From NCBI RefSeq assembly GCF_011300875.1, contig NZ_CP049862.1:1240001-1304000 (forward strand): a DNA stretch of 64,000 nucleotides, written 5' to 3'. The translations under genes and the position numbers were made by a program. This document shows, one piece after another, positions 36,842 through 46,126 of the stretch (its first letter is position 1; each line of letters starts with the position of its first letter). This stretch comes from Sanguibacter sp. HDW7 (GTDB lineage: Bacteria; Actinomycetota; Actinomycetes; Actinomycetales; Cellulomonadaceae). The notes beneath the pieces are model-generated. The model ran no database searches. It was not told the origin of the DNA and saw only the letters and a list, made by a program, of their open reading frames with translations.

Positions 36842-36967
36842 GGTGCGCTGTACTCGGTGTGCCCGGCCCCTCTCTCCGTGCGACGCCGCGTCCTGGACGC
36901 TCACGACCTCCGGCCCCACCGGCGTGCGCGAGGGTCCGCCCATACACGAACCAGGAGAGACCACACA

Positions 36968-37414
36968 GTGGCCACCAAGATCCGCCTCAAGCGCTTCGGC
37001 AAGATGCGCGCCCCGTTCTACCGTGTCGTCGTCGCCGACTCGCGCACCAAGCGCGACGGTCGCGTCATCGAGGAGATCGGCAAGTACCACCCCACCGAGG
37101 AGCCCTCGCTCATCGAGATCAACTCGGAGCGTGCGCAGTACTGGCTCAGCGTCGGCGCACAGCCGACCGAGCAGGTCGCCGTCCTCCTCAAGATCACGGG
37201 TGACTGGCAGAAGTTCAAGGGCCTCCCGGGTGCCGAGGGCACGCTGCGCGTCAAGGGTGACAAGGTCGACCCCGCCGCCGCGATCGCCGCCGCCGCCGAG
37301 CAGGCCGAGAAGGTAAAGGCCAAGGCCGCCGAGGCCAAGGCTGCTGCCGCCGCCCCGGCCGAGGCCCCCGCCGACGAGGCTCCCGCGGAGGAGTCCTCGG
37401 AGGAGCAGGCCTGA
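36968..37414 (+). CDS. rpsP: 30S ribosomal protein S16
   Basis: Small-subunit assembly protein. 148 residues: the first 80 are the conserved S16 fold ([20 protein letters not shown], then [14 protein letters not shown]), followed by an Ala/Lys/Glu-rich tail of about 55 residues common in Actinobacteria. GTG at 36968 follows CAGGAGAG. The stop overlaps the start of the KH protein (TGATG). Confidence 0.97.
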   Translation: MATKIRLKRFGKMRAPFYRVVVADSRTKRDGRVIEEIGKYHPTEEPSLIEINSERAQYWLSVGAQPTEQVAVLLKITGDWQKFKGLPGAEGTLRVKGDKVDPAAAIAAAAEQAEKVKAKAAEAKAAAAAPAEAPADEAPAEESSEEQA

Positions 37415-37650
37415 TGCTCGCCGACGCCCTGGAGCACCTCGTCCGCGGCATCGTGGACAACCCTGACGACGTCCAGGTCAAGGCCAAGGCCACGCGCCGC
37501 GGCGACCTGCTCGAGGTGCGCGTGCACCCCGACGACCTCGGTCGCGTCATCGGACGCTCCGGGCGCACCGCGCGCGCTCTGCGCACCGTCGTCGGCGCTC
37601 TCGCCGACGAGCCTGTGCGCGTCGACGTCGTCGACGTCGACCGCCGCTGA
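37414..37650 (+). CDS. khpA: KH-domain RNA-binding protein KhpA
   Basis: 78-residue RNA-binding protein, a partner of KhpB in Gram-positive post-transcriptional control. A single type II KH fold with the GxxG loop in VIGRSGRTARALR. ATG at 37414 shares a base with the rpsP stop. Position between rpsP and rimM is conserved across Actinobacteria and Firmicutes. A hairpin follows. Confidence 0.92.
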   Translation: MLADALEHLVRGIVDNPDDVQVKAKATRRGDLLEVRVHPDDLGRVIGRSGRTARALRTVVGALADEPVRVDVVDVDRR

Positions 37651-37674
37651 GCACGCGCGACCCCAGCACGACCA

Positions 37675-37709
37675 CGTCAGGCCCGGCCCTCCAAGGGCCG
37701 GGCCTGACG
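37675..37709 (+). terminator. Hairpin between khpA and rimM
   Basis: Perfect 16-bp stem (CGTCAGGCCCGGCCCT and complement) with a CCA loop. It separates rpsP-khpA from rimM-trmD or attenuates between them. Confidence 0.8.
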
Positions 37710-37738
37710 CGTCCCACCACCTGACGACCGGAGCCCCC

Positions 37739-38320
37739 ATGACCAGCCAGCGCCTCACCGTCGCCCGCCTCGGCAAGCCCCACGGGCTGCGTGGCGAGAT
37801 CGCGCTCGAGCTCCGCACCGACATCCCCGACGAGCGGCTCGCCGACGGCACGGTCTTCGAGACCGTCCCCGCCTCGGCCGGCCCGCTCACGATCGAGTAC
37901 ACGCGTACTGCGGGCGATCGCTGGTACGCGGCGTTCGTCGAGATCCCCGACCGCACGGCTGCGGAGAACGCTCGCGGCATCGAGCTCGTCGTCGACGCAG
38001 AGGACTCCGACGAGGAGGACGCGTGGTACCCGCACGAGCTCGTCGGGCTGCGCGCCGAGCTCGCCGACGGCACCGTCGTCGGAACCGTCAAGGGCCTCGA
38101 GCACCTGCCGGCCCACGACATGCTCGTCGTCCTCGAGACGGGCGGCGAGCGGACGCTCGTGCCGTTCGTCCACGCGATCGTCCCGACGGTCGACGTCGCG
38201 GGTGGCCGCGTCGTCCTCACGCCCCCCGGCGGCCTGCTCGCGTCCGACGTCGCGAACCTCGAGGTCGTCCCGCCGACGCCCGGCTCGTCCGACGACCGCG
38301 CGAGCGACGAGGAGCGCTGA
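37739..38320 (+). CDS. rimM: 16S rRNA processing protein RimM
   Basis: Assists maturation of the 30S head domain. 193 residues: N-terminal RimM barrel ([14 protein letters not shown]) and C-terminal PRC barrel ([16 protein letters not shown], then [12 protein letters not shown]), plus a short acidic tail. ATG at 37739. trmD follows after 2 bp, the usual arrangement. Confidence 0.95.
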   Translation: MTSQRLTVARLGKPHGLRGEIALELRTDIPDERLADGTVFETVPASAGPLTIEYTRTAGDRWYAAFVEIPDRTAAENARGIELVVDAEDSDEEDAWYPHELVGLRAELADGTVVGTVKGLEHLPAHDMLVVLETGGERTLVPFVHAIVPTVDVAGGRVVLTPPGGLLASDVANLEVVPPTPGSSDDRASDEER

Positions 38321-38322
38321 GC

Positions 38323-39102
38323 GTGCGCGTCGACGTCGTCTCGATCTTCCCCGCCTACCTCGACGCGCTCGAGCTCTCGCTCGTCGGCAAGGCCCGCACG
38401 TCGGGCCTGCTCGACCTGCGGGTCCACGACCTGCGCGACTGGGCCCACGACCGTCACCGCACGGTCGACGACACGCCCGCGGGCGGCGGCGCCGGCATGG
38501 TCATGCGCCCCGACGTGTGGGGTGCGGCGCTCGACGACGTCCTCACGGAGGGCGCGACGCTCGTCGTCCCGACGCCGTCCGGGCCGACGTTCACGCAGCG
38601 CACCGCCGAGGACTGGGCGACGCGCGAGCACCTCGTCTTCGCGTGCGGACGCTACGAGGGGATCGACGCACGCGTCGCCGAGCACCACCGGGCGCGCGGC
38701 GTTATCGTCGAGGAGGCGTCGATCGGCGACTACGTCCTCAACGGGGGCGAGGTCGCGACGCTCGTCATGGTCGAGGCCGTCGCCAGGCTGATCCCGGGCG
38801 TGCTCGGCAACGCCGAGTCGGTCGTCGAGGAGTCGCACTCGGCCGAGGGGCTCCTCGAGTACCCGGTCTACACGCGTCCCGTCGAGTGGGAGGGTCTCGT
38901 GATCCCCGACGTCCTCATGAGCGGTCACCACGGCAAGGTCGCCCGCTGGCGGCGCGACCAGGCGCTCGCGCGCACCGCGGAGCGTCGACCTGACATGATC
39001 GCGGCGCTCGACCCCGCTCGGCTTGACAAGAAGGACCGGGCGACGCTCGGCGACCTCGGTTGGTGGGTGCACCCCGACGGCGTGCGTCCGGCGGGGGAGT
39101 AG
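38323..39102 (+). CDS. trmD: tRNA (guanine-N1-)-methyltransferase
   Basis: Methylates G37 of tRNAs next to the anticodon, preventing frameshifts. 259 residues; SPOUT knot motifs are present: [50 protein letters not shown]. The C-terminal part has LSGHHGK-equivalent [21 protein letters not shown] at 38323. Confidence 0.96.
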   Translation: MRVDVVSIFPAYLDALELSLVGKARTSGLLDLRVHDLRDWAHDRHRTVDDTPAGGGAGMVMRPDVWGAALDDVLTEGATLVVPTPSGPTFTQRTAEDWATREHLVFACGRYEGIDARVAEHHRARGVIVEEASIGDYVLNGGEVATLVMVEAVARLIPGVLGNAESVVEESHSAEGLLEYPVYTRPVEWEGLVIPDVLMSGHHGKVARWRRDQALARTAERRPDMIAALDPARLDKKDRATLGDLGWWVHPDGVRPAGE

Positions 39103-39202
39103 CGCGACGTCGCGTGACGCGACGCACGTGGGGCCCGCGCCCGGCGGGTTACCGCCGACAGGCCCCGATGTGGCAGGATAGGACGTCGGTGCGCGCCGGC
39201 CT

Positions 39203-39311
39203 CTGCCACAGGGGAGCGCCTCACGCCAGGACGGGTCCGCCCGTCACGCACCACCCTTTCGGACCGACGGGCCCTTCGCAGGCCCACGATCACGTCCCTG
39301 ACCTGTGGCAG
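39203..39311 (+). promoter_or_regulatory. Possible structured leader of rplS
   Basis: Ten bases CTGCCACAGG at 39203-39212 are perfectly complementary to CCTGTGGCAG at 39302-39311, which abuts the GAGGAG ribosome-binding site of rplS. Between them is a GGGCC/GGCCC hairpin near 39270-39285. This layout fits a ribosomal-protein autoregulatory leader, but no known family is recognised. Confidence 0.4.
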
Positions 39312-39325
39312 GACGAGGAGCAATC

Positions 39326-39685
39326 ATGCACATCCTTGACTCCGTCGACGCAGCCCAGCTGCGCACCGACATCCCCGAGTTCCGCGCCGGCGACACCCTC
39401 AAGGTCAACGTCAAGGTCGTCGAGGGCAACCGCTCGCGCGTCCAGGCGTTCCAGGGCGTCGTCATCTCGCGTCGCAACGGCGGCATCCGCGAGACGTTCA
39501 CGATCCGCAAGATCTCCTTCGGCGTCGGCGTCGAGCGTACGTTCCCCGTGAACTCGCCCGTCATCGAGTCGATCGAGGTCGTCACGCGCGGTGACGTCCG
39601 TCGCGCCAAGCTCTACTACCTCCGCAAGCTCCGCGGCAAGGCCGCGCGCATCAAGGAGAAGCGCGACTTCGGCCCCAAGGCCTGA
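39326..39685 (+). CDS. rplS: 50S ribosomal protein L19
   Basis: Large-subunit protein at the subunit interface. 119 residues, full length ([32 protein letters not shown]-like [30 protein letters not shown]). ATG at 39326 has GAGGAG 5-10 nt upstream; an upstream GTG at 39305 would add seven residues not seen in the family. A terminator follows. Confidence 0.97.
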   Translation: MHILDSVDAAQLRTDIPEFRAGDTLKVNVKVVEGNRSRVQAFQGVVISRRNGGIRETFTIRKISFGVGVERTFPVNSPVIESIEVVTRGDVRRAKLYYLRKLRGKAARIKEKRDFGPKA

Positions 39686-39703
39686 GTCCCACGCAGCACC
39701 GCT

Positions 39704-39735
39704 GAGGGCGGGCGACCGACAGGTCGCCCGCCCTC
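39704..39735 (+). terminator. Hairpin after rplS
   Basis: Perfect 14-bp stem (GAGGGCGGGCGACC and complement), GACA loop, no U-tract. Confidence 0.85.
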
Positions 39736-39841
39736 GGGCGTTCCCGTTGCTGGGCCGTGGCCCGGGCGACCGGGTCGAGCGACGTGCCCGGTCCGCGGCC
39801 CGGTTGTGCCTCGAGGGGCGCGGGGTGCGACAGTGGACCCC

Positions 39842-40621
39842 GTGATCCACGAGAACGACACGCACGAGTCGCCCGCGGGCGACGGCTCGCCCGACGACCC
39901 GGGGCAGATGCGTCCACGCGGGACGATGCACCGGCGGTCGCGGTTCTCCGCGGCGGTCAAGGAGACGGTCATCATCCTCGTCTCGGCGCTCGTCCTGTCG
40001 TTCGTCGTCAAGACGTTCCTCGTGCAGCCGTTCATGATCCCGTCGGAGTCGATGGAGGACACGCTCGTCGCAGGTGACCGCGTGCTCGTCTCGAAGCTCA
40101 CACCGGGACCGTTCGACCTCTCGCGCGGCGACGTCGTCGTCTTCAAGGACCCTGGCGGCTGGCTCGACGGCGTGCCGGTGAGCCGTGCCGACAACATGCC
40201 GTCGTGGCTGAGCACACCGCTGACGATCGTCGGTCTGCGGCCGCAGGACGCGGGGGAGCACCTCATCAAGCGGGTCGTCGGGCTCCCGGGCGACCGCGTG
40301 ACGTGCTGCACCGACGCGGGCCTGGTCTCGGTCAACGGCGTCCCGATCGACGAGTCGGAATACCTCGCGGCCGGGGCGATCCCGAGCCAGACGGAGTTCG
40401 ACGTCACGGTGCCGGCGGACTCGCTGTGGGTCCTCGGCGACAACCGGCAGCACTCGGGCGACTCGCGGTACAACGGCGGCAAGGCTGGCGGTGGCTTCGT
40501 CCCGCTCGACAACGTCGTGGGTGTCGCGTTCGCCAAGGTGTGGCCGATCGACCGCATCGCGTTCATGCGCAACCCGGGCGACGTCTTCGCAGGCGTCCCG
40601 GCGCCGTCCCCGACACCGTGA
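39842..40621 (+). CDS. lepB: Type I signal peptidase
   Basis: Removes signal peptides from exported proteins on the outer face of the membrane. 259 residues: a basic cytoplasmic N-terminus, one membrane helix (about 41-58, VIILVSALVLSFVVKTF), then the S26 catalytic domain with Ser70 (IPSESMEDTL), Lys143 (GEHLIKRVVGLPGD) and the conserved GDNRQHSGDSR. GTG at 39842 is preferred; GTG 39833 is also in frame. Its stop overlaps rnhB (GTGA). Confidence 0.95.
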   Translation: MIHENDTHESPAGDGSPDDPGQMRPRGTMHRRSRFSAAVKETVIILVSALVLSFVVKTFLVQPFMIPSESMEDTLVAGDRVLVSKLTPGPFDLSRGDVVVFKDPGGWLDGVPVSRADNMPSWLSTPLTIVGLRPQDAGEHLIKRVVGLPGDRVTCCTDAGLVSVNGVPIDESEYLAAGAIPSQTEFDVTVPADSLWVLGDNRQHSGDSRYNGGKAGGGFVPLDNVVGVAFAKVWPIDRIAFMRNPGDVFAGVPAPSPTP

Positions 40622-41331
40622 GGCAGCCGCCCGACACGCTCGTCGAGTCCGCGTGGCTCGCGGAGGGCGTCGAGGTCGTCGCGGGCATGGACGAGGTCGG
40701 GCGCGGCGCGCTCGCCGGGCCCGTGACGGTGGGGTGCGCGGTCGTCTCGACGACGACTCTCGCCGAGCCCTTCCCGGCGGGTCTCACGGACTCCAAGCTG
40801 CTAAGCCCGTCCGCGCGCGCACGCATCGAGCCTGCCGTCGCGGGCTGGGTGCTCGCGTGGGGCGTCGGGCATGCCTCGCCCGCAGAGATCGACGCGCACG
40901 GCATCGTCGCTGCGCTGCGGTCAGCAGGTCTGCGTGCGCTGCGTGCCGCGCAGGTCGCCGGTCCGACGGTGCGTGCGGTGCTGCTCGACGGCTCGCACGA
41001 CTGGCTCACGGCCGCGGGCCAGGACGACCTCTTCGCGGCCGACGACCCTGAGGACGACGCTGTCGTGCGCGAGGTGCGGACGCTCGTCAAGGGCGACCTG
41101 CGCTGCGCGTCGGTGTCCGCGGCGAGCGTGCTCGCGAAGCAGGCGCGCGACCGCCTCATGGCGGAGGCTCACACCCGCCACCCGGGCTTCGGCTGGGCGT
41201 CGAACAAGGGCTACGGCTCGCCCGACCACCTCGCGGAGCTGCGTCGCGTCGGTCCGTGCGACGAGCACCGTCGGTCGTGGAGCCTGCCGCCGCGCGACGC
41301 GGTGCCCGGTGCCGTCCCGGATGGGGGATGA
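40618..41331 (+). CDS. rnhB: Ribonuclease HII
   Basis: Cuts RNA in RNA-DNA hybrids and at misincorporated ribonucleotides. 237 residues. Active-site acids: Asp and Glu in MDEVGRGALAGP, Asp in VLLDGSHDWL and the downstream Asp in KQARDRLM; the signature NKGYGSPDH is present. GTG at 40618 overlaps the lepB stop. It carries a short acidic insert (AADDPEDDAVVREV) and a proline-rich tail. Confidence 0.95.
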   Translation: MRQPPDTLVESAWLAEGVEVVAGMDEVGRGALAGPVTVGCAVVSTTTLAEPFPAGLTDSKLLSPSARARIEPAVAGWVLAWGVGHASPAEIDAHGIVAALRSAGLRALRAAQVAGPTVRAVLLDGSHDWLTAAGQDDLFAADDPEDDAVVREVRTLVKGDLRCASVSAASVLAKQARDRLMAEAHTRHPGFGWASNKGYGSPDHLAELRRVGPCDEHRRSWSLPPRDAVPGAVPDGG

Positions 41332-41332
41332 T
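41327..41332 (+). promoter_or_regulatory. -10-like element of the DUF2469 gene
   Basis: GATGAT ends 6 nt before the GTG start, matching the spacing of the other probable leaderless genes. Confidence 0.35.
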
Positions 41333-41338
41333 GGTCGC

Positions 41339-41638
41339 GTGAGTGCGGAAGACCTCGAGAACTACGAGACCGACATGGAGCTGGCGCTCTACCGGGAGTA
41401 CCGGGACGTCGTCAGCCTGTTCTCCTACGTCGTCGAGACCGAGCGACGGTTCTACCTCGCCAACCAGGTGGACCTCCAGGTGAGGTCGGCCGCGGGAGAG
41501 GTGTACTTCGAGCTGACGCTCGCGGACGCGTGGGTGTGGGACGTCTACCGCACGGCGCGCTTCGTGAAGTCGGTGCGCGTGGTGACGTTCAAGGACGTCA
41601 ACGTCGAGGAGCTGGCTCGGCCCGAGCTCTCGATCTGA
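41339..41638 (+). CDS. DUF2469 family protein
   Basis: A 99-residue conserved actinobacterial protein of unknown function, beginning SAEDLENYETDMELALYREY and ending VVTFKDVNVEEL, both near-invariant in the family. GTG at 41339 is chosen by family alignment; the in-frame ATG at 41321 would add six residues. Located between rnhB and yraN as in most Actinobacteria. Confidence 0.92.
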   Translation: MSAEDLENYETDMELALYREYRDVVSLFSYVVETERRFYLANQVDLQVRSAAGEVYFELTLADAWVWDVYRTARFVKSVRVVTFKDVNVEELARPELSI

Positions 41639-41643
41639 CGGTG

Positions 41644-41662
41644 CGCGGCCCGCCGGGCCGCG
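41644..41662 (+). terminator. Short hairpin after DUF2469
   Basis: CGCGGCCC and its complement, 8-bp stem with a GCC loop, starting 6 nt after the stop. Weak compared with the others in the window. Confidence 0.45.
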
Positions 41663-41775
41663 TCCGGCGTGGCTGCCCACAGGGAGGGCTCTACGACACC
41701 CCGTCCACGGATCGGCAGGGCGCGGATGCGACCTGCCCGTCAGGCACCCCACCCTCTGTCACGGAGGTGGTGGCC

Positions 41776-42150
41776 ATGGTGGCGCACGGACGGACGACGG
41801 ACCGGCAGGCGGTGGGACGCGCGGGGGAGGACCTCGTGGCCCGGCGCCTCGAGGACGACGGGTGGTGCGTGCTCGAGCGCAACTGGCGCGGGCACGCCGG
41901 GGAGCTCGACATCGTCGCGCTCGAGGGGGACGACCTCGTCGTCGTCGAGGTGAAGACCCGGACCGGCACGGGGTTCGGGCATCCTGCCGAGGCGGTGACG
42001 CCCGCGAAGGCGGCGCGCCTGCGACGCCTCACGGGGCAGTGGCTCGCGGAGCACTCCCAGCATCCCGCGCGCGTGCGTGTCGACGTCGTCGCGGTGTGGC
42101 TGTGCCCGGGCGAGCCGCCGCGGGTCGAGCACCTGCGTGGGATCCTCTGA
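41776..42150 (+). CDS. YraN/UPF0102 nuclease-fold protein
   Basis: 124-residue member of the UPF0102 family with an endonuclease-like core: GRAGEDLVARRLEDDGW, then GELDIVALEGDDLVVVEVKTR, where Asp, Glu and Lys form the PD-(D/E)XK-like site. ATG at 41776 follows GGAGGTGG. The stop overlaps comM (TGATG). The family is often found with comM and dprA; its biochemical role is not settled. Confidence 0.9.
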   Translation: MVAHGRTTDRQAVGRAGEDLVARRLEDDGWCVLERNWRGHAGELDIVALEGDDLVVVEVKTRTGTGFGHPAEAVTPAKAARLRRLTGQWLAEHSQHPARVRVDVVAVWLCPGEPPRVEHLRGIL

Positions 42151-43685
42151 TGGGCCTCGGGACGTCGCGCGGCGTCGCGCTCGTCGGGATGACGGGGCAC
42201 GTCGTCGGGGTCGAGGCTCACCTGGCTGCGACCGTGCCGGGCTTCACGCTCATCGGGCTGCCGGACACGGCCCTGAGCGAGGCGCGCGACCGTGTGCGCG
42301 CTGCCGTGACGTCGAGCGGCCTGCCGTGGCCGCAGATGCGTGTCACGGTCAACCTCTCGCCGGCATCGCTGCCCAAGCACGGCGCGGGCTTCGACCTCGC
42401 GATCGCCGTCGCCGTGCTCGCGGGGGCGCGGATCGTCGACGTCTCTGCCCCCCGCGGCGTCGTCCACCTGGGCGAGCTCGGGCTCGACGGTCGCGTCCAC
42501 CCGGTCCGGGGCGTGCTGCCCGCGGTCGCGGCGGCGGTCGCGGCAGGCGTGCGACGGGTCGTCGTCGCAGCGGCCGACGTCGCCGAGGCGCGGCTCGTGC
42601 CGGGCGCGGAGGTCCGTGGCGTGTCGTGCCTCGCGGAGCTCGCGTACGCCTACGGGGCGGACATCGCCGAGCCCGCCGCAGTGCCGACCCCGGCGATGCG
42701 GCCTGCACGGGTGCAGCACGAGCCCGCGGGCGACCTCGAGGACGTCCTGGGACAGCACGAGGCGCGGGCCGCCCTCGAGATCGCTGCCGCAGGCGGGCAC
42801 CACCTGCTCATGGTGGGGCCGCCGGGAGCAGGCAAGACGATGCTCGCCTCACGCCTGCCTGGCCTGCTGCCGGACCTCTCCGAGGCGGAGGCGGTCGAGG
42901 TGACCGCGGTCCACTCGGTCGCGGGCACCTTCGACGCAGGCGACGGCCTCGTGCGTCGCCCGCCGTACGAGGACCCGCACCACACCGCGACCGCCGCCGC
43001 GCTCGTCGGAGGTGGCAGCGGCGTGCCACGGCCAGGTGCGGCCTCGCGTGCGCACCGCGGCGTCCTCTTCCTCGACGAGTGTCCCGAGTTCGGCGCGCGC
43101 GTCCTGCAGACGTTGCGCCAGCCGCTCGAGGACGGCGAGCTCGTTATCCACCGGGCGGGCGGCTCCGCCCGGTTCCCCGCGCGCTTCCAGCTCGTCCTCG
43201 CCGCGAACCCGTGCCCGTGCGGGCTCGCCGTCGGTCAGGGCCTGCAGTGCACGTGCACGCCGGTGCAGCGGCGCCGCTACTTCTCGCGCGTCCAGGGGCC
43301 GCTGCTCGACCGCGTGGACCTCCAGGTCGAGGTCGCGGGCGTGAGCCGCGTCGACCTCGACCGGGCGGAGCCGGGGGAGTCGAGCGCGACCGTCGCGGCC
43401 CGGGTCGCGACGGCCCGGCTCGCCGCCCAGGAGCGTCTTGCGGGCACGCCGTGGCGGCTCAACGGCGAGGTTCCGGGCCGACACCTCCGGGGCATGCTCG
43501 GCCGCGGAGGCGGGGTGCTCGCCGACGTCGACCGGGCGCTCGACCGCGGCATGATCTCGCTGCGGGGCGCCGATCGTGTCCTGCGCATCGCGTGGACCGT
43601 CGCCGACCTCGCGGGGCTCGAGCGTCCCGGACGTGAGGACGTCGGGCGGGCGCTCGCACTGCGGACGCGCGGAGCGGTCGCGTGA
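42150..43685 (+). CDS. ComM-like Mg-chelatase-family AAA+ helicase (YifB)
   Basis: 511 residues: N-terminal Lon-protease-like domain (about 20-165, GLPDTALSEARDRVRAA), then an AAA+ Mg-chelatase domain with Walker A GPPGAGKTML, Walker B GVLFLDECPEF, and the zinc-type NPCPCG and CTCTP motifs, and a C-terminal Mg_chelatase_C domain. In Vibrio ComM drives branch migration during transformation. The adjacent dprA (GTGA overlap) supports a DNA-uptake or recombination role, though natural competence is not established in this lineage. Confidence 0.93.
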   Translation: MGLGTSRGVALVGMTGHVVGVEAHLAATVPGFTLIGLPDTALSEARDRVRAAVTSSGLPWPQMRVTVNLSPASLPKHGAGFDLAIAVAVLAGARIVDVSAPRGVVHLGELGLDGRVHPVRGVLPAVAAAVAAGVRRVVVAAADVAEARLVPGAEVRGVSCLAELAYAYGADIAEPAAVPTPAMRPARVQHEPAGDLEDVLGQHEARAALEIAAAGGHHLLMVGPPGAGKTMLASRLPGLLPDLSEAEAVEVTAVHSVAGTFDAGDGLVRRPPYEDPHHTATAAALVGGGSGVPRPGAASRAHRGVLFLDECPEFGARVLQTLRQPLEDGELVIHRAGGSARFPARFQLVLAANPCPCGLAVGQGLQCTCTPVQRRRYFSRVQGPLLDRVDLQVEVAGVSRVDLDRAEPGESSATVAARVATARLAAQERLAGTPWRLNGEVPGRHLRGMLGRGGGVLADVDRALDRGMISLRGADRVLRIAWTVADLAGLERPGREDVGRALALRTRGAVA

Positions 43686-44917
43686 CGGGGCTCGTGCCGC
43701 CCGGAGCGCCCGACAGGGACCGCGCGGCCGTGCGTCGGGCAGCGGCCGCCTGGAGCGGCCTCGTCGAGCCTGGTGACCGGACCGCAGGGACGCTCCTGCT
43801 CGCGGTCGGCCCCGTCGCGGCGCTCGCGTGGCTGCGGGCTGCGTGCGAGCCTGGCACGCGTGCGCGGGCCGTGGCGCGCCTGCGCGACCGGCTCGAGGAT
43901 GCGCCCGACGAGCTCTCGGCCCGCAGGCTCCTGGCGGCGGTCGACCGCTGGGGGCCGAGGCTCGGACGCATCGACACCGACCGTGACGCGCTCGCGCTGC
44001 AACGGCTGGGTGGCCGGGTGCTCGTCCGTGGCGACGACGCGTGGCCCACGGGGCTCGACGACCTCGGGCCGGAGGCTCCCGCGTGCCTGTGGGTCCGTGG
44101 AGACCCCGCTGCGCTCGCCGGTCCGCCTGCTGTCGCGCTGGTCGGCGCGCGGGCCGCGACGAGCTACGGCACCGCTGTCGCCGCCGATCTCGCGTGCGGC
44201 CTCGCCGATCGCGGCCACCCGGTCGTCTCCGGCGGCGCGTACGGGATCGACGCGGCGGCGCACCGCGGGGCGCTCGCCGGTGACGGTCCGACGGTCGCGG
44301 TCATGGCGGGCGGGGTCGACCGGCTCTACCCGGCCGGCAACACCGATCTGCTCGAGCGGGTGCTCGTGCGTGGCGGAGCCGTCGTCGCGGAGGTTCCGGT
44401 CGGTGCGACGCCGACGCGCTCGCGCTTCCTGCGTCGCAACCGGCTCATAGCGGCGCTCGCGTCGGCGACGGTCGTCGTCGAGGCCGCGTGGCGTTCGGGC
44501 TCACTCTCGACGGCATCGCTCGCCGCAGGGCTCCTGAGGCCCGTCGGGGCGGTGCCCGGCCCGGTGACGTCGATGGCGTCGACGGGATGCCACCGCCTGC
44601 TCCGGGAGCAGGACGCCGTGTGCGTGACCTCGGTGGCCGACGTCCTCGAGCTCCTGCCCGGCGGCGCTCCGTCCGGACCTGGTGGGCATGGGGCTGGGAC
44701 CGATCCGCAGGACGGCCTCGGAGAGGCCGCACGCATGGTCGTCGACGGTCTGGACGCCCGGCGGACGAGCACGCTCGACGAGCTCGTCCCGACGGTCGGG
44801 CTGTCGGCCGCGGACGTGCTGGCCGCGCTCGGCGAGCTCGAGCTCGCGGGGCTCGTCGCTCGGGCCGCAGGAGGGTGGGCGCTCACCGTGACAGGACGCC
44901 GTCCGGCTGCGCGTTAG
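43682..44917 (+). CDS. dprA: DNA-processing protein DprA
   Basis: Loads RecA onto incoming single-stranded DNA. 411 residues: an N-terminal helical region, the Rossmann-like DprA core (VALVGARAATSYG, VVSGGAYGIDAAAHRGAL, VMAGGVDRLYPAGN, SRFLRRNRLIAALA) and a C-terminal winged-helix DprA_WH-like region after a Gly/Pro linker. Starts on the GTG overlapping the comM stop. Confidence 0.95.
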   Translation: MTGLVPPGAPDRDRAAVRRAAAAWSGLVEPGDRTAGTLLLAVGPVAALAWLRAACEPGTRARAVARLRDRLEDAPDELSARRLLAAVDRWGPRLGRIDTDRDALALQRLGGRVLVRGDDAWPTGLDDLGPEAPACLWVRGDPAALAGPPAVALVGARAATSYGTAVAADLACGLADRGHPVVSGGAYGIDAAAHRGALAGDGPTVAVMAGGVDRLYPAGNTDLLERVLVRGGAVVAEVPVGATPTRSRFLRRNRLIAALASATVVVEAAWRSGSLSTASLAAGLLRPVGAVPGPVTSMASTGCHRLLREQDAVCVTSVADVLELLPGGAPSGPGGHGAGTDPQDGLGEAARMVVDGLDARRTSTLDELVPTVGLSAADVLAALGELELAGLVARAAGGWALTVTGRRPAAR

Positions 44918-45009
44918 GTGCTGTGACCTGGGCAGATCGCCCGACGCGTCACGGGTGGCCGGATCGTGCGGGCCGCGACGGGCGGTCGGCGCGATCGGTG
45001 AACAAGTTC

Positions 45010-45050
45010 TGGCGCGATCTGGCTCAAGCGCGCCGAGTTTGATCGCGCCA
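45010..45050. terminator. Dyad between dprA and xerC
   Basis: TGGCGCGATC and its exact complement separated by 21 nt, which can pair internally (CTC/GAG). It is either the dprA terminator or a protein-binding site upstream of xerC. The rest of the 199-bp gap shows nothing else. Confidence 0.45.
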
Positions 45051-45116
45051 CGACTCGTGCGTTTTCTGTGATGCGGCTCAGTAGTTCGCCTGTTTCTCGT
45101 ACGAACCAGACATCTC

Positions 45117-46109
45117 GTGACTGCTTCCCACGAACAGGTACTTGATCGACGCCGCAGGTCGGGCCACTCTCTTCTCGTGCACGCGACCTCTGGGTACCAG
45201 GCTGCGGGCGGGTGGGACGAGCCGCTCGCCCGTTTCTGCGTGGACCTCGGCGTCCAGCGCGGCCTCGCTGCCCACACCGTGCGCGCCTACCGGAGCGACG
45301 TTGAGCAGCTTGCGACGTACGCCGCATCGCTCGGCATCGAGGGCCCCGCCGACGTCGACCTCGCGCTGCTTCGCGCCTGGCTCGCAGACATGAGCGAGCG
45401 GAACCTCTCCCGTGCGACCCTGGCCCGCCGGGGCGCCTCAGTCCGCTCCTTCTTCGAGTGGGCCTGCCGCTCAGGACGTGTCACGTCGGACCCCGCGGTG
45501 CGCCTCGCGAGCCCGCGCAGCGACCGCATGCTGCCCACCGTCCTCGACGTCGACGCGGCGCGCAAGCTCATGGAGACTGCGCGCTCGCGCGCAGAGAGCG
45601 GCGACCCCGCGCACCTGCGCGACTGGGCTGCGGTCGAGATGCTCTATGCGACGGGCATCCGTGTCGGCGAGCTCGTCGGCGTCGACGTCGCCGACGTCCA
45701 GCTCGCCGAGCGCACCGTCCGTGTCATGGGCAAGGGTGCGCGCGAGCGCATCGTCCCGTTCGGGCTGCCGGCCGGCCGTGCCGTGCACGCGTGGCTCGAG
45801 AGCGGCCGCCCCGTCCTCGTCACGGACGCGGCCGAGCCCGCTCTCCTCCTCGGGACGCGCGGGCAGCGCTGGGGACAGCGCCAGATCCGTCAGGTCGTCC
45901 ACAACCTCGCCGGGCTGGCCGGCGTCGTCGACATCGCCCCGCACGGGCTGCGGCACTCCGCCGCCACTCATCTCCTCGCCGGGGGTTCCGACCTCCGCGG
46001 GGTGCAGGAGGTGCTGGGTCACGCGGCCCTCGCCACCACGCAGAAGTACACCCACGTCAGCGCCGAGCGGCTTCGCTCGTCCTACGAGCTCGCGCACCCC
46101 CGCGCGTGA
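45117..46109 (+). CDS. xerC: Tyrosine recombinase XerC
   Basis: Resolves chromosome dimers at dif with XerD. 330 residues: N-terminal SAM-like core-binding domain (ARFCVDLGVQRGLAAHTVRAY) and catalytic domain with Arg in YATGIRVGELVG, Lys in MGKGARER, the HGLRHSAATHLL box, GHAALATTQKYTHV with the nucleophilic Tyr. GTG at 45117 gives an N-terminal extension of about 30 residues; GTG 45178 is an alternative. Its place beside dprA and the sigma factor is conserved in Actinobacteria. Confidence 0.93.
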   Translation: MTASHEQVLDRRRRSGHSLLVHATSGYQAAGGWDEPLARFCVDLGVQRGLAAHTVRAYRSDVEQLATYAASLGIEGPADVDLALLRAWLADMSERNLSRATLARRGASVRSFFEWACRSGRVTSDPAVRLASPRSDRMLPTVLDVDAARKLMETARSRAESGDPAHLRDWAAVEMLYATGIRVGELVGVDVADVQLAERTVRVMGKGARERIVPFGLPAGRAVHAWLESGRPVLVTDAAEPALLLGTRGQRWGQRQIRQVVHNLAGLAGVVDIAPHGLRHSAATHLLAGGSDLRGVQEVLGHAALATTQKYTHVSAERLRSSYELAHPRA

Positions 46110-46126
46110 GAACAGCCGGAGACACC

